Shown piece after piece: positions 10,738 through 22,024 of a stretch of 64,000 nt of DNA. Under the pieces are notes generated by a model. The model did no database searches. It was not told where the DNA came from and saw only the letters and a program-made list of their open reading frames with translations. Source of the stretch: Thinopyrum elongatum (lineage: Eukaryota > Streptophyta > Magnoliopsida > Poales > Poaceae). A program made the translations under genes and the position numbers. The DNA is taken from assembly GCA_011799875.1 (NCBI GenBank), contig CM022299.1, positions 210,992,070 to 211,056,069 of the forward strand, in the 5' to 3' direction. Numbering within the stretch: position 1 is the stretch's first letter; each line of letters begins with the position of its first letter.

Positions 10738-12053
10738 CTAGGACCTGGGTCCATCTGTCGTTGAGCGTATCCTGTTCAGCTTGAAGCTGTTGCTATTTCT
10801 TTTTAGGCTCCTCGCAGTTGCGATGAGCTGTCGCTTGAAGTTCTCTTGCTCGAGGGGTTCCTCTGGCACGATGAAGTCTTCGTTGCCGAGGCTGACATCC
10901 TCCTCGGAGATCGGTAGATAGTTACTATCTTCCGAATCCTCGTCCCCGACTGGCTCGTCGGGGTTAACTTGTGCCTCTTCCCAATTATCCTGCTCTATGG
11001 CAGGCTCAATGGGTTGGTCAGAGTCTTCGGCATTCTCCGGAGTGTCAATGTCTCCGGTGCCGGTATTACTTTCTTTTTCCCGCCACGATCGTGAACAGCG
11101 CCGCTGATGTCGATGCTTCGGTGGTACCTCGACGGGCTTGTCCTCGATCGGATCTTGCTTGTTATCATCGTCCTCTTTGGGTGCATCCACCATATACATG
11201 TCGTACGTAGAAGTGGCAGTACACCGTCCGGTGGCGGGTGGGTTTTGGCCTGGTTCGGCTCCGGCATCATCGTCCATACCGTCGATGTCTTCGGAGGCGT
11301 AGTCGAGCATGTCAGTTAAGTCTTCAACAGTGGCTACCAAGTGGGTGGTGGGTGGGATGCAAAATTCCCCGCACTCAGCCCCTAGTTCGGGCTGGGCGTA
11401 ATTCGGAGTTGATACCTCCGTGATGACGAGAGACCGCATTAAGTCCAAGGCCTCGCTTAAGAGCGAAGGCCGGACGGGGAACCGAGGCCCTGCGGAGCTG
11501 GCATGGCCGACTCTGCCTGGTTGTGCTCACCAGCTGCAGACCTTGAGAGTTCGGAATTGGCTTCCAGAGGCGAGTTTGGCTCTCCAATGACTAGGAGGGT
11601 CCTGCTTGATTCCAGGCTTGCCGAACATACAGTTGCTTCTGGGTCTTCGGCAAAGGGCTCCATGGGAGGAGAGGGTTCGGTGGGTTTTAAGATCCCATCT
11701 TCGGATGAGGTGGCCTGCCCTGGATCTATGGACAGGGCAGGGATAGTAGTTGGTCCTTGAGTGGCGCCTGATGACGGATCCGATGGGTTGCCTTCTTGAA
11801 GATGAGGAATAGTGGTCAAGGCCGCGAACCCTTCGAAGATCAAGTCTCCTCGGATATCAGCGATATAATTCAGGCTCCCGAATCTGATCTGATGACCAGG
11901 GTCATAGCTGTCAATCTGCTCAAGGTGGCCAATTGAATTGGCGGGAAGAGCGAAGCCGCTGAATACAAAAAGTTGACCGGGAAGGAAAATCTCCCCGGAA
12001 ACAGCATCGTTGTTGATGATCAAACGAGCCATCGATCCTTCCGTCGACGACAT
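10738..12053 (-). pseudogene. G2 gag N-terminal region, frameshifted
   Basis: The probable gag start is the ATG at 12053 (MSSTEGSMARLIINN), 33 bp inside the 5' LTR. The reading frame runs to a stop at 11457, resumes in a second frame at about 11460 (SEALDLMRSL region) to 10738, and the protein then continues in a third frame into 8654-10588. The second junction lies near an A-run at about 10795-10805 and is followed by an in-frame TAG in the downstream frame. The encoded protein is acidic (DEDSEDSNY, EEPLEQEN) and low in complexity, as in the long N-terminal extension of Tat-lineage gag. At least two indels and one stop make it non-functional. Confidence 0.65.
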
Positions 12054-12067
12054 AGAGGAGCTCTCAA

Positions 12068-12085
12068 TGAAAGCACCAATGTCGT
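12068..12085 (-). other. G2 primer-binding-site candidate
   Basis: Immediately inside the 5' LTR, the minus strand reads ACGACATTGGTGCTTTCATT, with a TGGTGC core 5 bases from the LTR end. The position is correct for a tRNA primer site. I cannot assign the tRNA. Confidence 0.4.
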
Positions 12086-12557
12086 TGTCAAAATCGGCCG
12101 ATCTCGGGTAGGGGGTCCCAAACTGTGCGTCTGAGGATCAAAGGTAACAAGGGACAAAGGTAACACGATGTTTACCCAGGTTCGGGCCCTCTTAGTGGAG
12201 GTAAAACCCTACGTCTTTCTTGATTGTATTTGATGAGTATGGGGGTTACAAGAGTTGATCTACCTCGAGATCGTAATAGCTAAACCCTAGATGTCTAGCC
12301 TATGGGTATATGATGGCCTTCACGGACCAAAACCCCTCCGGTTTATATAGGCACCGGAGGGGGCTAGGGTTGTACAGAGTCGGATTACAGAGGAAGGAAA
12401 CTACACATCCGGACGCCAAACTTGCTATCCATGCAAAGGAGAGAGTCCCACCCGGACACGAGGAAAGGTCTTCTACCTTGTATCCTTACGGCCCATCAGT
12501 CCAGCCCATGTCACATAGCCCGGCCACCTGAGGACCCCGTAATCCAGGACTCCCTCA
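12086..12557 (-). repeat. G2 5' LTR
   Basis: Upstream LTR of the minus-strand element, matching 3206-3675. The minus strand carries a TATA box (CTATATAAA) at about 12350-12342, so element transcription should start a few tens of bases downstream within this LTR. Confidence 0.9.
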
Positions 12558-12604
12558 GCAAGGGCGGCCCGACGCTCAGCACGGGCTCAACGAGCGTCAG
12601 CCAT
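12558..12604 (-). pseudogene. G1 gag start (5' fragment cut off by G2)
   Basis: The minus-strand ATG at 12604 begins MADAR, followed by an in-frame TGA and then an Arg/Ala-rich stretch (ARAERRAALA) that stops at the G2 boundary. The Ala/Arg-rich protein resumes on the far side of G2 at 3205. It lies 72 bp inside the G1 5' LTR, a usual distance for gag. Confidence 0.55.
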
Positions 12605-12656
12605 GGAAGCAGTGAAGCAGCAACGGGTCGACCGACGGGAGAAAGGCTCCGACGCA

Positions 12657-12674
12657 CCCCTACCTGGCGCACCA
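12657..12674 (-). other. G1 primer-binding site
   Basis: The minus strand reads TGGTGCGCCAGGTAGGGG two bases inside the 5' LTR. The same motif with one change (TGGCGCACCAGGTAGGGG) occupies the equivalent place in G3, so two different families share it. Confidence 0.7.
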
Positions 12675-12676
12675 AA

Positions 12677-13561
12677 TGTCAGATTCGGGGTTCCACAGAC
12701 CCTTGAGAGGTTCGAACTCTGGGGTGCGTGCGAAGAACTCTCCCTCCCCAGTCTGCCTGCTCAACGATCCCACGGCCTAGCTCGACGAACCCAAGGGACA
12801 AGAGACACAGCAGTTTATCCTGGTTCGGGCCACCTTGCGGTGTAATACCCTACTCCAGCTTTGTGGTGGATTTCCTCGGAGGGCTAAGGATGAACTAGTA
12901 CAGTGGCGAATAGCCTCCGGAAGAGAGGTGTTCTTGAGCTCGAGTGAGCTGGTGGAGTGGGGGTGATCTAAATGATCCGTCCCCCTCTATGGTGGTGGCT
13001 AAGTTCTATTTATAGTGGCCTTGGTCCTCTTCCCAAATGTAGGCGGGAAGGGATCCCACAACGGCAAATTTGAAGGGAGACAACTAGTACAAGTTATCCT
13101 GACAAAAGTAGTCTTCGCCTGCAAAAGCCTCTGGCGGTGACGCTGCTGTGGGCTCCGCGATGACCTCCGTCCTGCCGTCCTGGCGGTCCTGGTCTTGTTG
13201 CACCGATATGGAAACCTTTGCTTGATTCCTCGGGACTCCGGGCCTGCACTTGCCTCCTTGGCACCAAAGAGGAAACTGGTACACTGCGCCCGCTGGCGCC
13301 CGCCTGGTCTTGGTCGTCATGGCTCACGTCAGGTGAACCTCGCGAGGTGCAGCTTGCATCGATATCTCCGCTCCTCGGGAGCCAGCCTAGGGAGGCCGCC
13401 CCTCGTGGAGGTCTTGGTGTCGTCCGCCTCGCGAGGCTTGGCCCCTTGCGAGGGTCTTGAGTTATTGTTGCTGAAGCTGGGCCATACCAGGCCGTTGATG
13501 GAGCCACGCCATGGGCCGCAGGCAGGCAAGTCTGGGAACCCCCGGTCCCAGGGCGCCGACA
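12677..13561 (-). repeat. G1 5' LTR
   Basis: Begins TGTCAGATTC and ends GCGCCGACA on the plus strand, giving TG...CA termini and matching TGTC/GACA inverted ends. A minus-strand TATA box (ACTATAAATAG) lies at about 13015-13005. The partner LTR is outside the window, so the boundaries rest on the termini, the adjacent primer site and the resumption of C1 gag sequence at 13562. Confidence 0.75.
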
Positions 13562-13600
13562 ACCTCACAAGAAGCTTACTTTAATACCTCAAGTGATGAT

Positions 13601-15138
13601 ATTTTCCTTGAAGAGGAAAGGGTGATGCAGCACAGTAGAGGTAAGTATTGCCCTCAGTTAAGAACCAAGGTATCAATCTAGTAGGAGAAGAACGCACAAA
13701 TCACCAACACCTGCACAAACAATCAAACACTTGCACCCAACGCGATAAAGGGGTTGTCAATCCCTTCACGGTCACTTGCAAAGGTGAGATCTGATAGATA
13801 AAAGATAAAATATTTTTGGGTTTTTTGGTATATAGATCTGAAAATAAAAGATTGCAAAATACTAGATCGGAAAGTAATATGATGGAAAATAGACCCGGGG
13901 GCCATAGGTTTCACTAGAGGCCTCTCTCATGAAGGCAAATAATACGGTGGGTGAACAAATTACTGTCGAGCAATTGATAGAAAAGCGCAAAGTTATGACG
14001 ATATCCAAGGCAATGATTATGCATATAGGCATCACGTCCGTGTCAAGTAGACCGACTCCTGCCTGCATCTACTACTATTACTCCACACATTGACCGCTAT
14101 CCAGCATGCATCTAGAGTATTAAGTTCATAAAGAACGGAGTAACGCCTTAAGTAAGATGACATGATGTAGAGGAATTAACTCAAGCAATATGATGAAAAC
14201 ACCATCTTTTTATCCTCGATGGCAACAATGCAATACGTGTCTCGCTACCCCTACTTTGTCACTGGGTGAAATCACACAAGATTGAACCCAAAGCTAAGCA
14301 CCTCTCCCATTGCAAGAAAAACCAATCTCGTTAGCCAAACCAAACTGATAATTCGAAGAGAAATACAAAGATAGTAAATCATTCATAAAAGAATTCAGAG
14401 AAGATTCAAATAATATTCGTAGATAAGCTGATCATAAATCAACAATTCATCGGATTTCGACAAACACACCGCAAAAGAAGATTACATTGGATAGGTCTCC
14501 AAGAACATCGAGGAGAACGTTGTATTGAGAATCAAAGAGAGAGAAGAAGACATCTAGCTACTAGCTATGGACCCGTAGGTCTGAGGTAAACTACTCACGC
14601 TTCATTGGAAGGGCAATGGTGTTGATGTAGGAGCCCTCCGTGATCGATTCCCCCTCCGGCAGGATGCTGGAAAAGGCCCCAAGATGGGATCTCACGGGAA
14701 CAGAAGGTTGCGGTGGTGGAAAAGTGTTTTCGTGGATGCCTCTGGTGGTACTGGAATATATTTGAATTTATAGGAGGAAGACCTCGGTCAGGAGGTCATC
14801 GAGGGGCCGACAAGGTAGGGGGCACGCCCCCCCTAGGGCATGCCCTCCACCCTTGTTGCCGCCTCGTGGCTCTTCTGACTTGGACTCCAAGTTCCCTGGG
14901 TGTCTTCTGGTCCAAGAAAAATCATCATGAAGTTTTATTCCGTTTGGACTCCGTTTGGTATTCCTTTTCTGCGAGGCTCAAAAACAAGGAAAAAATAGAA
15001 ACTGGTACTGGGCTCTAGGTTAATAGGTTTGTCCCAAAAATAATATAAAATAGCATATTAATGCATATAAAACATCCAAAACAGATAATATAATAGCATG
15101 AAACAATCAAAAATTATAGATACATTGGAGACGTATCA
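13601..15138 (-). repeat. S1: near-complete solo LTR, Sabrina/WHAM-like
   Basis: Minus-strand LTR whose start, TGATACGTCTCCAATG, is at 15138. It matches the S2 LTRs over almost the whole length, including the CACTGGG box, the TTTGCGGTGTGTTTGTCGA region and the final TTCCTCTTCAAGG. The last 25-30 bases of the LTR end are missing or replaced. C1 gag sequence lies on both sides, with ATAT at each junction (GATGATAT on the left, ATATGAAG on the right) as the probable remnant of a target duplication. No internal sequence is present. Confidence 0.75.
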
Positions 15139-16360
15139 ATATGAAGCAAAACCTAGCTATACTAAACTTGCTAAAATTGCAACTAAACAACAAAATGCTA
15201 TGGAGAAGATTCAAAAATTGCTAGACAAAAGTGATGATCTGTTAGATGTGGAAATGGTTCATAGTCAAGGCTTGTTTGAGAACCTCAGACGCCTAAAGTC
15301 ACAATATGACGAACTTGAAATTCGTCATGTGGCCCTCTCAGCTACACACAAGAAGCTGTCCTATGAATTTCTTCAAAGGAAACAAGAACTCAAAAAGCTA
15401 AGAGCGTCTCATGATGATCTTCAGAAAGACAATGATTCATTACTCGCTCAACAGATCAGCACTTCTCCGGAAGAATTTGTTGCTCCATGCTTAAAATGCC
15501 TTGAATGTGATAATGCAAATTCTTCAGCTGAATGTTCAAATGCTTCAAATGCTGATATTTCTTCATATATCTCTGTGGTTTCAATCCCCTCATCTAAGGA
15601 GACCACAAGTGTTACTGACAAAAATGTAGGTCTGAAGGAATTGTACATCACAGGCATGTACAAAAGCCTCAAAGGGCACCAAACTCTTTGTGATGTGCTC
15701 AAGAAGCAGATCCTAAACAGGAACCCTTGGAAAGAGGGTACTGCTTTTGAGAGAAAGTTGAATGCTGATGGATCATATTGAAAACCTGAGCAGTATCCCA
15801 AAACCACATGGGTTGCTGCAAAAGGACCTCCAGTTGGTCCATCCACTCTATCTAGCTATAACTGTGATACTCCACATTCTTATGATGAGTCATTTGACTC
15901 CAACTATAAGCTATTCAAAAATCTAAATGGTGAAGTATTTGCTAGATTTGTTGGTACTAACTGCATGAATGGTCCCCTGGTAAAGAAAATCTGGGTGCCC
16001 AAAAGTGTTCTTCAAAATCTTCAGGTGAATGTCATCATGACACCACCGAAGAAAAGGAACAATCCCAGGGCAAATTCTTCACATGGACCAAAGTCGTCAA
16101 ATGGATGCAGACCAACTCATGCTCATTCTAACACTTCAATGCAGGGAAACAAACATCGATCTGATGAATATGTGCATTGTGCTTCAAATCACTATGTGCA
16201 CAAAACTGCTAAGAATTTCTCTGCATATTCTTATGAGTACTATACTCCTCCTGTGAAGAGAAATGCATATTATTCAATGCCAAAATTCTCTATCAATGCT
16301 TTGCGTTACATTGCTTCTCAGCCACCCATTCAGATATGGGTGGTTAAGAGGAAGAACTAA
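15139..16360 (+). pseudogene. C1 gag, C-terminal half
   Basis: Copia-type Gag C-terminal region: a long Lys/Glu-rich coiled coil (LRRLKSQYDELEIRHVALS), a cysteine pair (CLKCLEC) and the typical segment AFERKLNADGSY before KPEQYPKTTW. One in-frame TGA at 15779 follows DGSY, where related proteins usually have tryptophan; this is a G-to-A type change. The frame is otherwise open to the natural-looking TAA at 16358-16360 after WVVKRKN. The N-terminal half is separated by S1 and lost beyond G1. Confidence 0.7.
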
Positions 16361-16576
16361 TCTCTTCTGCAGGGTCAGGTCTTCAGACACAATAAATGTC
16401 TGACAAGTTTGCTGAAGGCCTGACATAATGCTTGTTGGGATGCAAACTAATCATGATGAAATGAATTCCTCATTTCACACATCCCTATGCTGCTTGTTAT
16501 ATGCTTACTGATGAAATTCACTGACAAAATTGATCATCATATTCTGCAACTGAAGTATATGAATTTGTAAGTGAGA

Positions 16577-17463
16577 CTAATGCTTCTACAGGATGATACT
16601 CCAAAAGCCACTGAATGGGTCCTGGATAGTGGTCACACCAATCACATGACTGGTGAGAGGAATCTCCTCACCAATGCTCCCCTTTCTCCTTCTCATCTGA
16701 AGCATATCACCTACGCTGAGAAAGGAAAAAAGCAAGGTATTGGGCCTAGGTAAGGTTGCTATCTCAAAGGATCGACACATGGAAAAGGTGATGCTTGTCG
16801 AGTCCCTAGGATACAACCTCATGTCTGTCTCAATGCTTTGTGATCTTTATATGATTGTCATCTTTGGCAAAAATAGATGCATTGTGCTAATGGAATCTGA
16901 CAAGTCCAAAGTCTTTGAAGGCTTTAGGAGAGGTGATTTGTATATTATAGATTTCTCTCTAGGTCTTCAACCGGCCACATGTCTTTTGGCAAAAGCTTCA
17001 GAATGCTGGCTATGGCATCGATGACTTGGACATGCTGGCATGAGGAATTTGAGCACACTCGTCAAGAATAAGCACATCATTGGCATCGAGGGCGTCAAAT
17101 TCGTCAAAGATCACCTTTGCGGTGCTTGTGAGGCTGGAAAGATGACCAGATCCAAGCACTCCGTGAAGACAATCATGACAATTACTTGTCCCTTTGAATT
17201 ACTTCATATGGATCTGTTTGTCCTACTCATTAGCCACACTAACCAATGCAGCATCACTCTATGGATTCGTTATTGTTGATGATTATTCTCGTTACACCTG
17301 GGTGCATATCATTACCTTCAAGACTGAAGTGAAGGGTGTCTTCAAACGATTCGCTAACCGTGCCATGACGAATTATGGCATCAAGATCAAGCATATCAGA
17401 AGCAACAACAGCACCGAGTTCAAGAACACAGGCCTTGATGACTATCTTGACGAACTTGGTATC
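16577..17463 (+). pseudogene. C1 pol, 5' part: protease, GAG-pre-integrase, integrase start
   Basis: Copia pol order is visible: protease active site WVLDSGHTNHMTGE at about 16615-16660; the GAG-pre-integrase zinc region with WLWHR, LGHAGM and the CGAC pair; and the integrase core with IVDDYSRYTW and the second-Asp block, changed here to RSNNSTEFK (normally a DNG-type motif, so a catalytic Asp is lost). Breaks: a frameshift near 16740, a TGA at 17022-17024 (CGA-to-TGA type) and a frameshift near 17210. The reading ends at GTATC, where the C2 LTR begins. Confidence 0.75.
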
Positions 17464-19040
17464 TGGAAGTGCAACTAATCCCCGGGTGGTTTTGGTAATT
17501 CATAACAACATATAGCTCATTGAACTAATATCCATTCAAGATAAATATTTCAGGATGTTCAATGATTGGCATGGCATGGACTAGAGATGTGGACCCCTCA
17601 AAATGCTAAGGACAAGGATTGGCAAAAGCTCAGGACTCTTCATCTTTGTTTAAGTGATCCAAATCACATTGAGTCTATAGGAAAGCCAATACTATTAAAA
17701 GGGGATGATGTGTTGCATAATGGTCTACTTTCTCAAGTGCTTAGTGATATTGCTCCAAAACGCTCAACCACTTTCTCCATCGAAATATGTCCAAACCCTA
17801 AACTCCAACTTGGCCCCACCGATTCTTTCTATCCGGAGCCACCGAGCTCATTTGACATAGCCACTGCCAGAAACCCTAATGATTTGGTCACACCGATACG
17901 GATCTCGATCCCACCAAGATGGCCTTGCCAACTCTTTGTTACTTGTTGCAATTATTTTGGTCTCACCAAGATTTGCAATTGATCTCACCGAGATGGCTTG
18001 CCAACTCTCTGTTGCCTTATTGCTTCACTTCGGTCTCACCGAGTTGATGCAATCGGTGCCACCGAGACGAGGTTTGCCCTAAGCACTAGCACATCGGTTC
18101 CACCGAGTTGTTCTAGTTGGTCCCACCGAGACTCCTAACGTTCATATTTTTTAACAGATCGGTGCCACCGAGTTTAATTAATCGGTGCCACCGAGATGAG
18201 TCAAAAGTGTGTAACGGTTGGATTTTGTGTGGAGGCTATATATACCCCTCCACCCCCTTATCCATTAAGAGAGAGCCATCAGAATGTGCCTACACTTCCA
18301 CCATTCATTTTCTGAGAGATAACCACCTACTCATGTGTTGACATCAAGAGATTCCATTCCTACCATTTGAACCTTGATTTCTAGCCTTCCCCAAGTTGCT
18401 TTCCACTCAAATCCTTCTTCCACCATAGCCAAATCTGTGTGAGAGAGAGTTGAGTGTTGGGGAGATTATCTTTTGAAGCACAAGAGCAAGGAGTTCATCA
18501 TCAACACACCGTCTATTACCTTTTGGAGAGTGGTGTCTCCTAGATTGGTTAGGTTTTGCTTGGGAGCCTCCGTCGTGATGTGGAGTTGAACCAAGAAGTT
18601 TGTAAGGGCAAGGAGATCGCCTACTTCGTGAAGATCTACTTGAGTGAGGCAAGTCCTTCATGGACGATGTCCATGGTGGGATAGACAAGGTTGCTTCTTC
18701 GTGGACCCTTCGTGGGTGGAGCCCTCCGTGGACTCGCGCAACCATTACCCTTCGTGGGTTGAAGTCTCCATCAACATGGAAGTACGATAGCACCACCTAT
18801 CGGAACCATGACAAAAATCTCCATGTCTCCATTGCGTTTGCCTTCTCCAAACCCTTCCCTTTACCTTCATATGCAATGTTTTACATTCCGCTATAATACT
18901 TTTAGAATTGCATGTGTAGGTTGATTGCTTAACTTGTGCTAATTGCTAAAATCTTCCCACAACTCAAACAAGGAAAAGGATAGATTTTTATTTGGTCAAG
19001 TAGTCTAATCACCCCCTCTAGACATACTTTTGATCCTACA
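17464..19040 (+). repeat. C2 5' LTR
   Basis: Starts TGGAAGTGCAAC, where C1 coding sequence stops, and ends TTTGATCCTACA two bases before the primer site. It contains an array of TCGGTGCCACCGA-like palindromes (17811-18200) and a TATA box CTATATATACC at 18236-18246. The first 100 bp (TGGAAGTGCA, then GAACTAATATCC) are distantly like the C3 LTR start (TGAAAGTGCA, GAACTAATATCG), which places both in one lineage. The 3' LTR is not in the window. Confidence 0.75.
17811..18200 (+). promoter_or_regulatory. Palindrome array upstream of the C2 TATA box
   Basis: About twelve variants of TCGGTGCCACCGA (6-bp arms around one base) occur in 390 bp, for example CGGAGCCACCGAG, CGGTCTCACCGAG, CGGTTCCACCGAG and two perfect copies just before 18200. 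The last lies about 40 bp upstream of the TATA box at 18236. Spacing is irregular. The same motif recurs at 32338-33075 around the ORF3 promoter of this element. Confidence 0.8.
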
Positions 19041-19042
19041 AG

Positions 19043-19054
19043 TGGTATCAGAGC
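19043..19054 (+). other. C2 primer-binding site (tRNA initiator-Met)
   Basis: TGGTATCAGAGC, the exact 12-base complement expected of the plant initiator-Met tRNA 3' end, lies two bases after the 5' LTR. This is the standard copia priming site. Confidence 0.95.
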
Positions 19055-19124
19055 TTTGGTCTCCATTAGCCTTGATTTCCATAGCTTTGGGGATCATAGC
19101 CTTGGTTTCACAACCTAGGAGAGT

Positions 19125-21291
19125 ATGGCATCTAGCGAGGGTAACTATCACCGTAGAGGTCCTTATTTTGATGGTACAAATTTTGCTAGTTGGAAGCATA
19201 AGATGAAAATGCATAGATTTGAGCTGTTGTGCATGTTGTCTTGCAAGGTGATTTCTTCGAGGATGGTAAAGAACCGGATCATGAAGTGACCGCGGAAGAA
19301 TTGAAGATGTTGCAATACAATGCTCAAGCTTGTGATATTCTCTTCAATGGATTGTGCCCCGAAGAATTCAACAAAATTAGCCGCCTTGAGAATGCAAAGG
19401 AGATTTGGGATACTTTGGTTGATATGCACGAAGGTACTAAGTCCGTCAAGGAATCCAAGTTGGATGTGCTTCAAAGTCAACTTGACGAGTTCAAGATGAA
19501 GGATGGTGAAGGAGTCGCCGAAATGTACTATAGGCTTGCCCTCATCACAAATGAGATTGCCGGCTTAGGAAGTGAAGAGATGACCGACAAATTCATCATC
19601 AAGAAGATCCTTAGAGCCTTGGATGGAAAGTATGATACCGTGTGCACTTTGATCCAAATGATGCCCAATTACAAAGATCTCAAGCCCACGGAAGTCATTG
19701 GTAGAATTGTTGCTCATGAGATGTCACTCAAGGATAAGGAAGAGCTCCCCAACAAGTCAAGTGGTGCTTACAAAGCTTCGAGTGATGCTCCTACAACATC
19801 AAGTGAAAATCAAATCTCCAATGAAGATTTGAGCTTAATGGTGAAGAACTTCAACAAATTCTACATGAGTAGAAGCAAAGAGAGAAGCTCCAAGTCAAGG
19901 TCCTACAATGACAAAAGATATTCTAGTTGTGATCGTAATTGCTACAATTGTGGAAGATCCGGACACTACTCCAATGAGTGTACGGCTCCCTACAAGAAAA
20001 GAGAAGACTCACCAAAAAGGAGAAGTAGAAGAGATGAATCACCTCCAAGAGAGAGAAGGAGTAGAGATGATCATTATGAACAAAGGCCCTCTCAAAGAAG
20101 CAAAGATTCAGAAAGGAAGTACAAGTCATCAAAGAGCTACACAAGATGAAGACATCAAGCTCACGTTGGTGAATGGGTGTCCGGTTCTGACTTCAACAAC
20201 TACTCCGAGAGAAGCTATCACTCCGACTCCAAATATACTCAAGATGAAGGTGTTGCCTGTCTTGCACTAGTGTCATCCAACTCCCACGACATATTTGATT
20301 CACCAAATGAAGGGATTGGAAGATTCTTCATGGCTAAATGCCCCAAGGTATCACACCCCGAGTATCTTGATTTTGATAGCGATGAAGATGATTTGCCAGG
20401 TGATGATGATTTACTTGTTGACAAAACTATAATGAAAACAATAATGAACTTGCTAGTAATCATGCTAATCAAGATGAAATGAATGACAATGATAAGAAGG
20501 ACATTGAGTGTGTAACTAAAGAACTAAACGCTCTTAAGTTAGCTCATGAAACAACTCAGGAGGATCATAGAGAGCTCCTAAGGATTCATGAGAAGCTACG
20601 CTTCAAGAAGCTAAATTTAGAGCAAGAGCTTGAGTTCCTAAAAGCTATCAATGATGATCTTCGAAAGAAAAGTTCTTCTTACATTGCCAAATGTCTCCTC
20701 TTGTCTATTTATGTGCCACAAGTAAAATCTAGTTTCAAGAGCAAGAAAGATTCTTCTTCTAGTAGTAACAATAATCATGCTAAATCCAATATTGTTGCTT
20801 CTAGTAGTTCTCTTGATTCCACAAATGATTCTCTTAGCCAAGTTACACTTGAGCAAGAAAATAGCTTATTGAAGGGAATTATAGAGAAAGGTGTTCAGAA
20901 GAGCCTTGCCGGGAGTAAGAAATTTAAGGAAATTGTTCGCAAGCAAGGAAGGCACCGGAAGAATCAAGGTGTTGGTTTTGAACGAAAGTTCAATGCCAAT
21001 GGAGTTGAATGGGAGGAAGATCAATACCCCAAGATGAAGTTTGTTCCTCAATAAGAGAAGTATGACCCCACTTCTTTTGAGGGAACACAAGCTCAAGATG
21101 ATCTTCCACCACAAGACCATAAGCTAAAGGGCAAGGACAAGCTTCAAGAAGAGATTGGCTCATTTGAAGAAGCTCCTGAGGCCATTGTCAAGTGGGTTCC
21201 CAAGACTACGTCAAGCTCTACTTCATCAAGTTCAACTACAACTCCAAGGATTCCCATCAAATTGATGTGGGTCCCAAAGAAGAAGAACTAG
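19125..21291 (+). pseudogene. C2 gag, broken
   Basis: Gag begins at ATG 19125 (MASSEGNYHRRGPYFDG), 71 bp after the primer site. A UBN2/Retrotran_gag-type region follows (YNAQACDILFNGLCPEEF, then LDVLQSQLDEFKM), then a CCHC knuckle (CYNCGRSGHYSNEC) at about 19940-19981, an Arg/Ser/Glu-rich RNA-binding-like stretch, and a C-terminal coiled coil. Breaks: frameshift near 19218, TGA at 20147 (CGA-type), frameshift near 20430 and TAA at 21052. The natural end is TAG at 21289-21291 after MWVPKKKN. The nucleocapsid motif is intact. Confidence 0.8.
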
Positions 21292-22024
21292 AGTGTTCTT
21301 ACGGGTGACTCCGCCAACATACTTCACTCATATTCATTATGGCAAGGACTTGTGCAATCAACTTTCATATCTTGCACTAGTTCATGGAGTCACAAACCCT
21401 CTTGTTGGCAAGACAAGGGACAAGGTAACCTAATGCTTTCATAGACATCATCATATGTGTAATTCACTCTATGTCTATGGATATCCTTGTATGTTCCTTG
21501 TGGGACTAACCCATGTAGGTATTGAAAGTGCAACACTCCAAAGGATTGCTCCAAATGATCTACATCAACATTGAGCATCCACATCTTCACTATCTACATG
21601 AAGTCATCATCGACAAAACCCAAGGTTAGTTCATCCCTCTTAGGGGGGATACCACATCTAGGGGGAGCTTTGCTCTAAAAATTGAGCTAAAGCAACTCTA
21701 ATGGCGTGAACACATTAATGCTTTATGTAAAAGTGGTAACCCCACTTGTGCTTAAACAATGAGTATGACCTATGATCAAATGTTCTCATTTGACTCCTAA
21801 GTCAATATACTCATATATAGATGACCTAGTCATCGCCAATTGCTTGATAGACGCTAGAATTGTTTGTGCATGCTTTGTCACATATTTCATTTGCTATCTT
21901 ATTGTGTGAGCATGTTGGTTGCATATTTTCTCCATTCGAGGACATCCATTTGTTGTTTTGATTGTCTTGGTTTTTATTGGCCAAATGGATTTAAAAGAAT
22001 GCCTAAGAACTTTCTCTAGCTATC
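21292..22024 (+). other. C2 non-coding region after gag
   Basis: No coding signal. It contains polypurine-type strings (TTAGGGGGGATACC and CTAGGGGGAGCTTTGC at about 21639-21672) like those repeated in Sirevirus elements. It ends at the G3 insertion, whose duplicated target CTATC is 22020-22024. Confidence 0.6.

Larger units (their letters stand above)
3206..12557 (-). mobile_element. G2: non-autonomous Tat/Retand-type gypsy (Fatima-like)
   Basis: Bounded by two direct LTRs of about 470 bp (3206-3675 and 12086-12557) that differ at roughly 17-20 positions by eye and begin TGTCAAAA and end CCCTCA on the plus strand. In element orientation (minus) it has a 5' LTR, gag N-terminal region, gag plus protease, a non-coding gap, then an antisense spliced pseudogene, then the 3' LTR. 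No RT, RNase H or integrase is seen, so movement would have required enzymes from elsewhere. It lies inside G1 gag. The flanking 5-mers (GTCAG and GCAAG) are not an exact duplication, so either mutation or a boundary shift of a few bases must be assumed. The family name is from memory. Confidence 0.85.
1..13561 (-). mobile_element. G1: partial Tat-type Ty3/gypsy retrotransposon
   Basis: Minus-strand gypsy element running off the left edge. Its 5' LTR is at 12677-13561, followed (minus direction) by a primer-binding-site candidate, a gag start at 12604, then gag, protease and a reverse transcriptase remnant down to about position 216. G2 (3206-12557) is inserted in gag and splits it. After the RT remnant the sequence becomes non-coding, with no RNase H or integrase visible before the edge, so this copy looks internally deleted or non-autonomous. 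Its right end abuts copia C1 gag sequence, so G1 inserted into C1. The other target-site duplication is outside the window. Confidence 0.85.
13562..17463 (+). mobile_element. C1: copia remnant (Sirevirus-like), oldest host layer
   Basis: Plus-strand Ty1/copia fragment without visible LTRs. A short gag piece (13562-13600, reading TSQEAYFNTSSDD) precedes solo LTR S1, and gag resumes at 15139 (YEAKPSYTKL). Gag runs to 16360 and pol from about 16577 until it is cut at 17463 in the integrase core by C2. G1 bounds it on the left. All gene segments contain stops or frameshifts. Since G1, S1 and C2 all interrupt it, C1 must be the earliest insertion seen here. Confidence 0.75.

Noticed and set aside
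3201..12562. Exact target-site duplication for G2
   Set aside because: The flanks are GTCAG and GCAAG, with two mismatches; the insertion is clear from the LTRs, but the duplication is not exact.
13601..15138. S1 as one end of a full Sabrina-like element
   Set aside because: C1 gag sequence continues on both sides with a shared ATAT, so it is a solo LTR.
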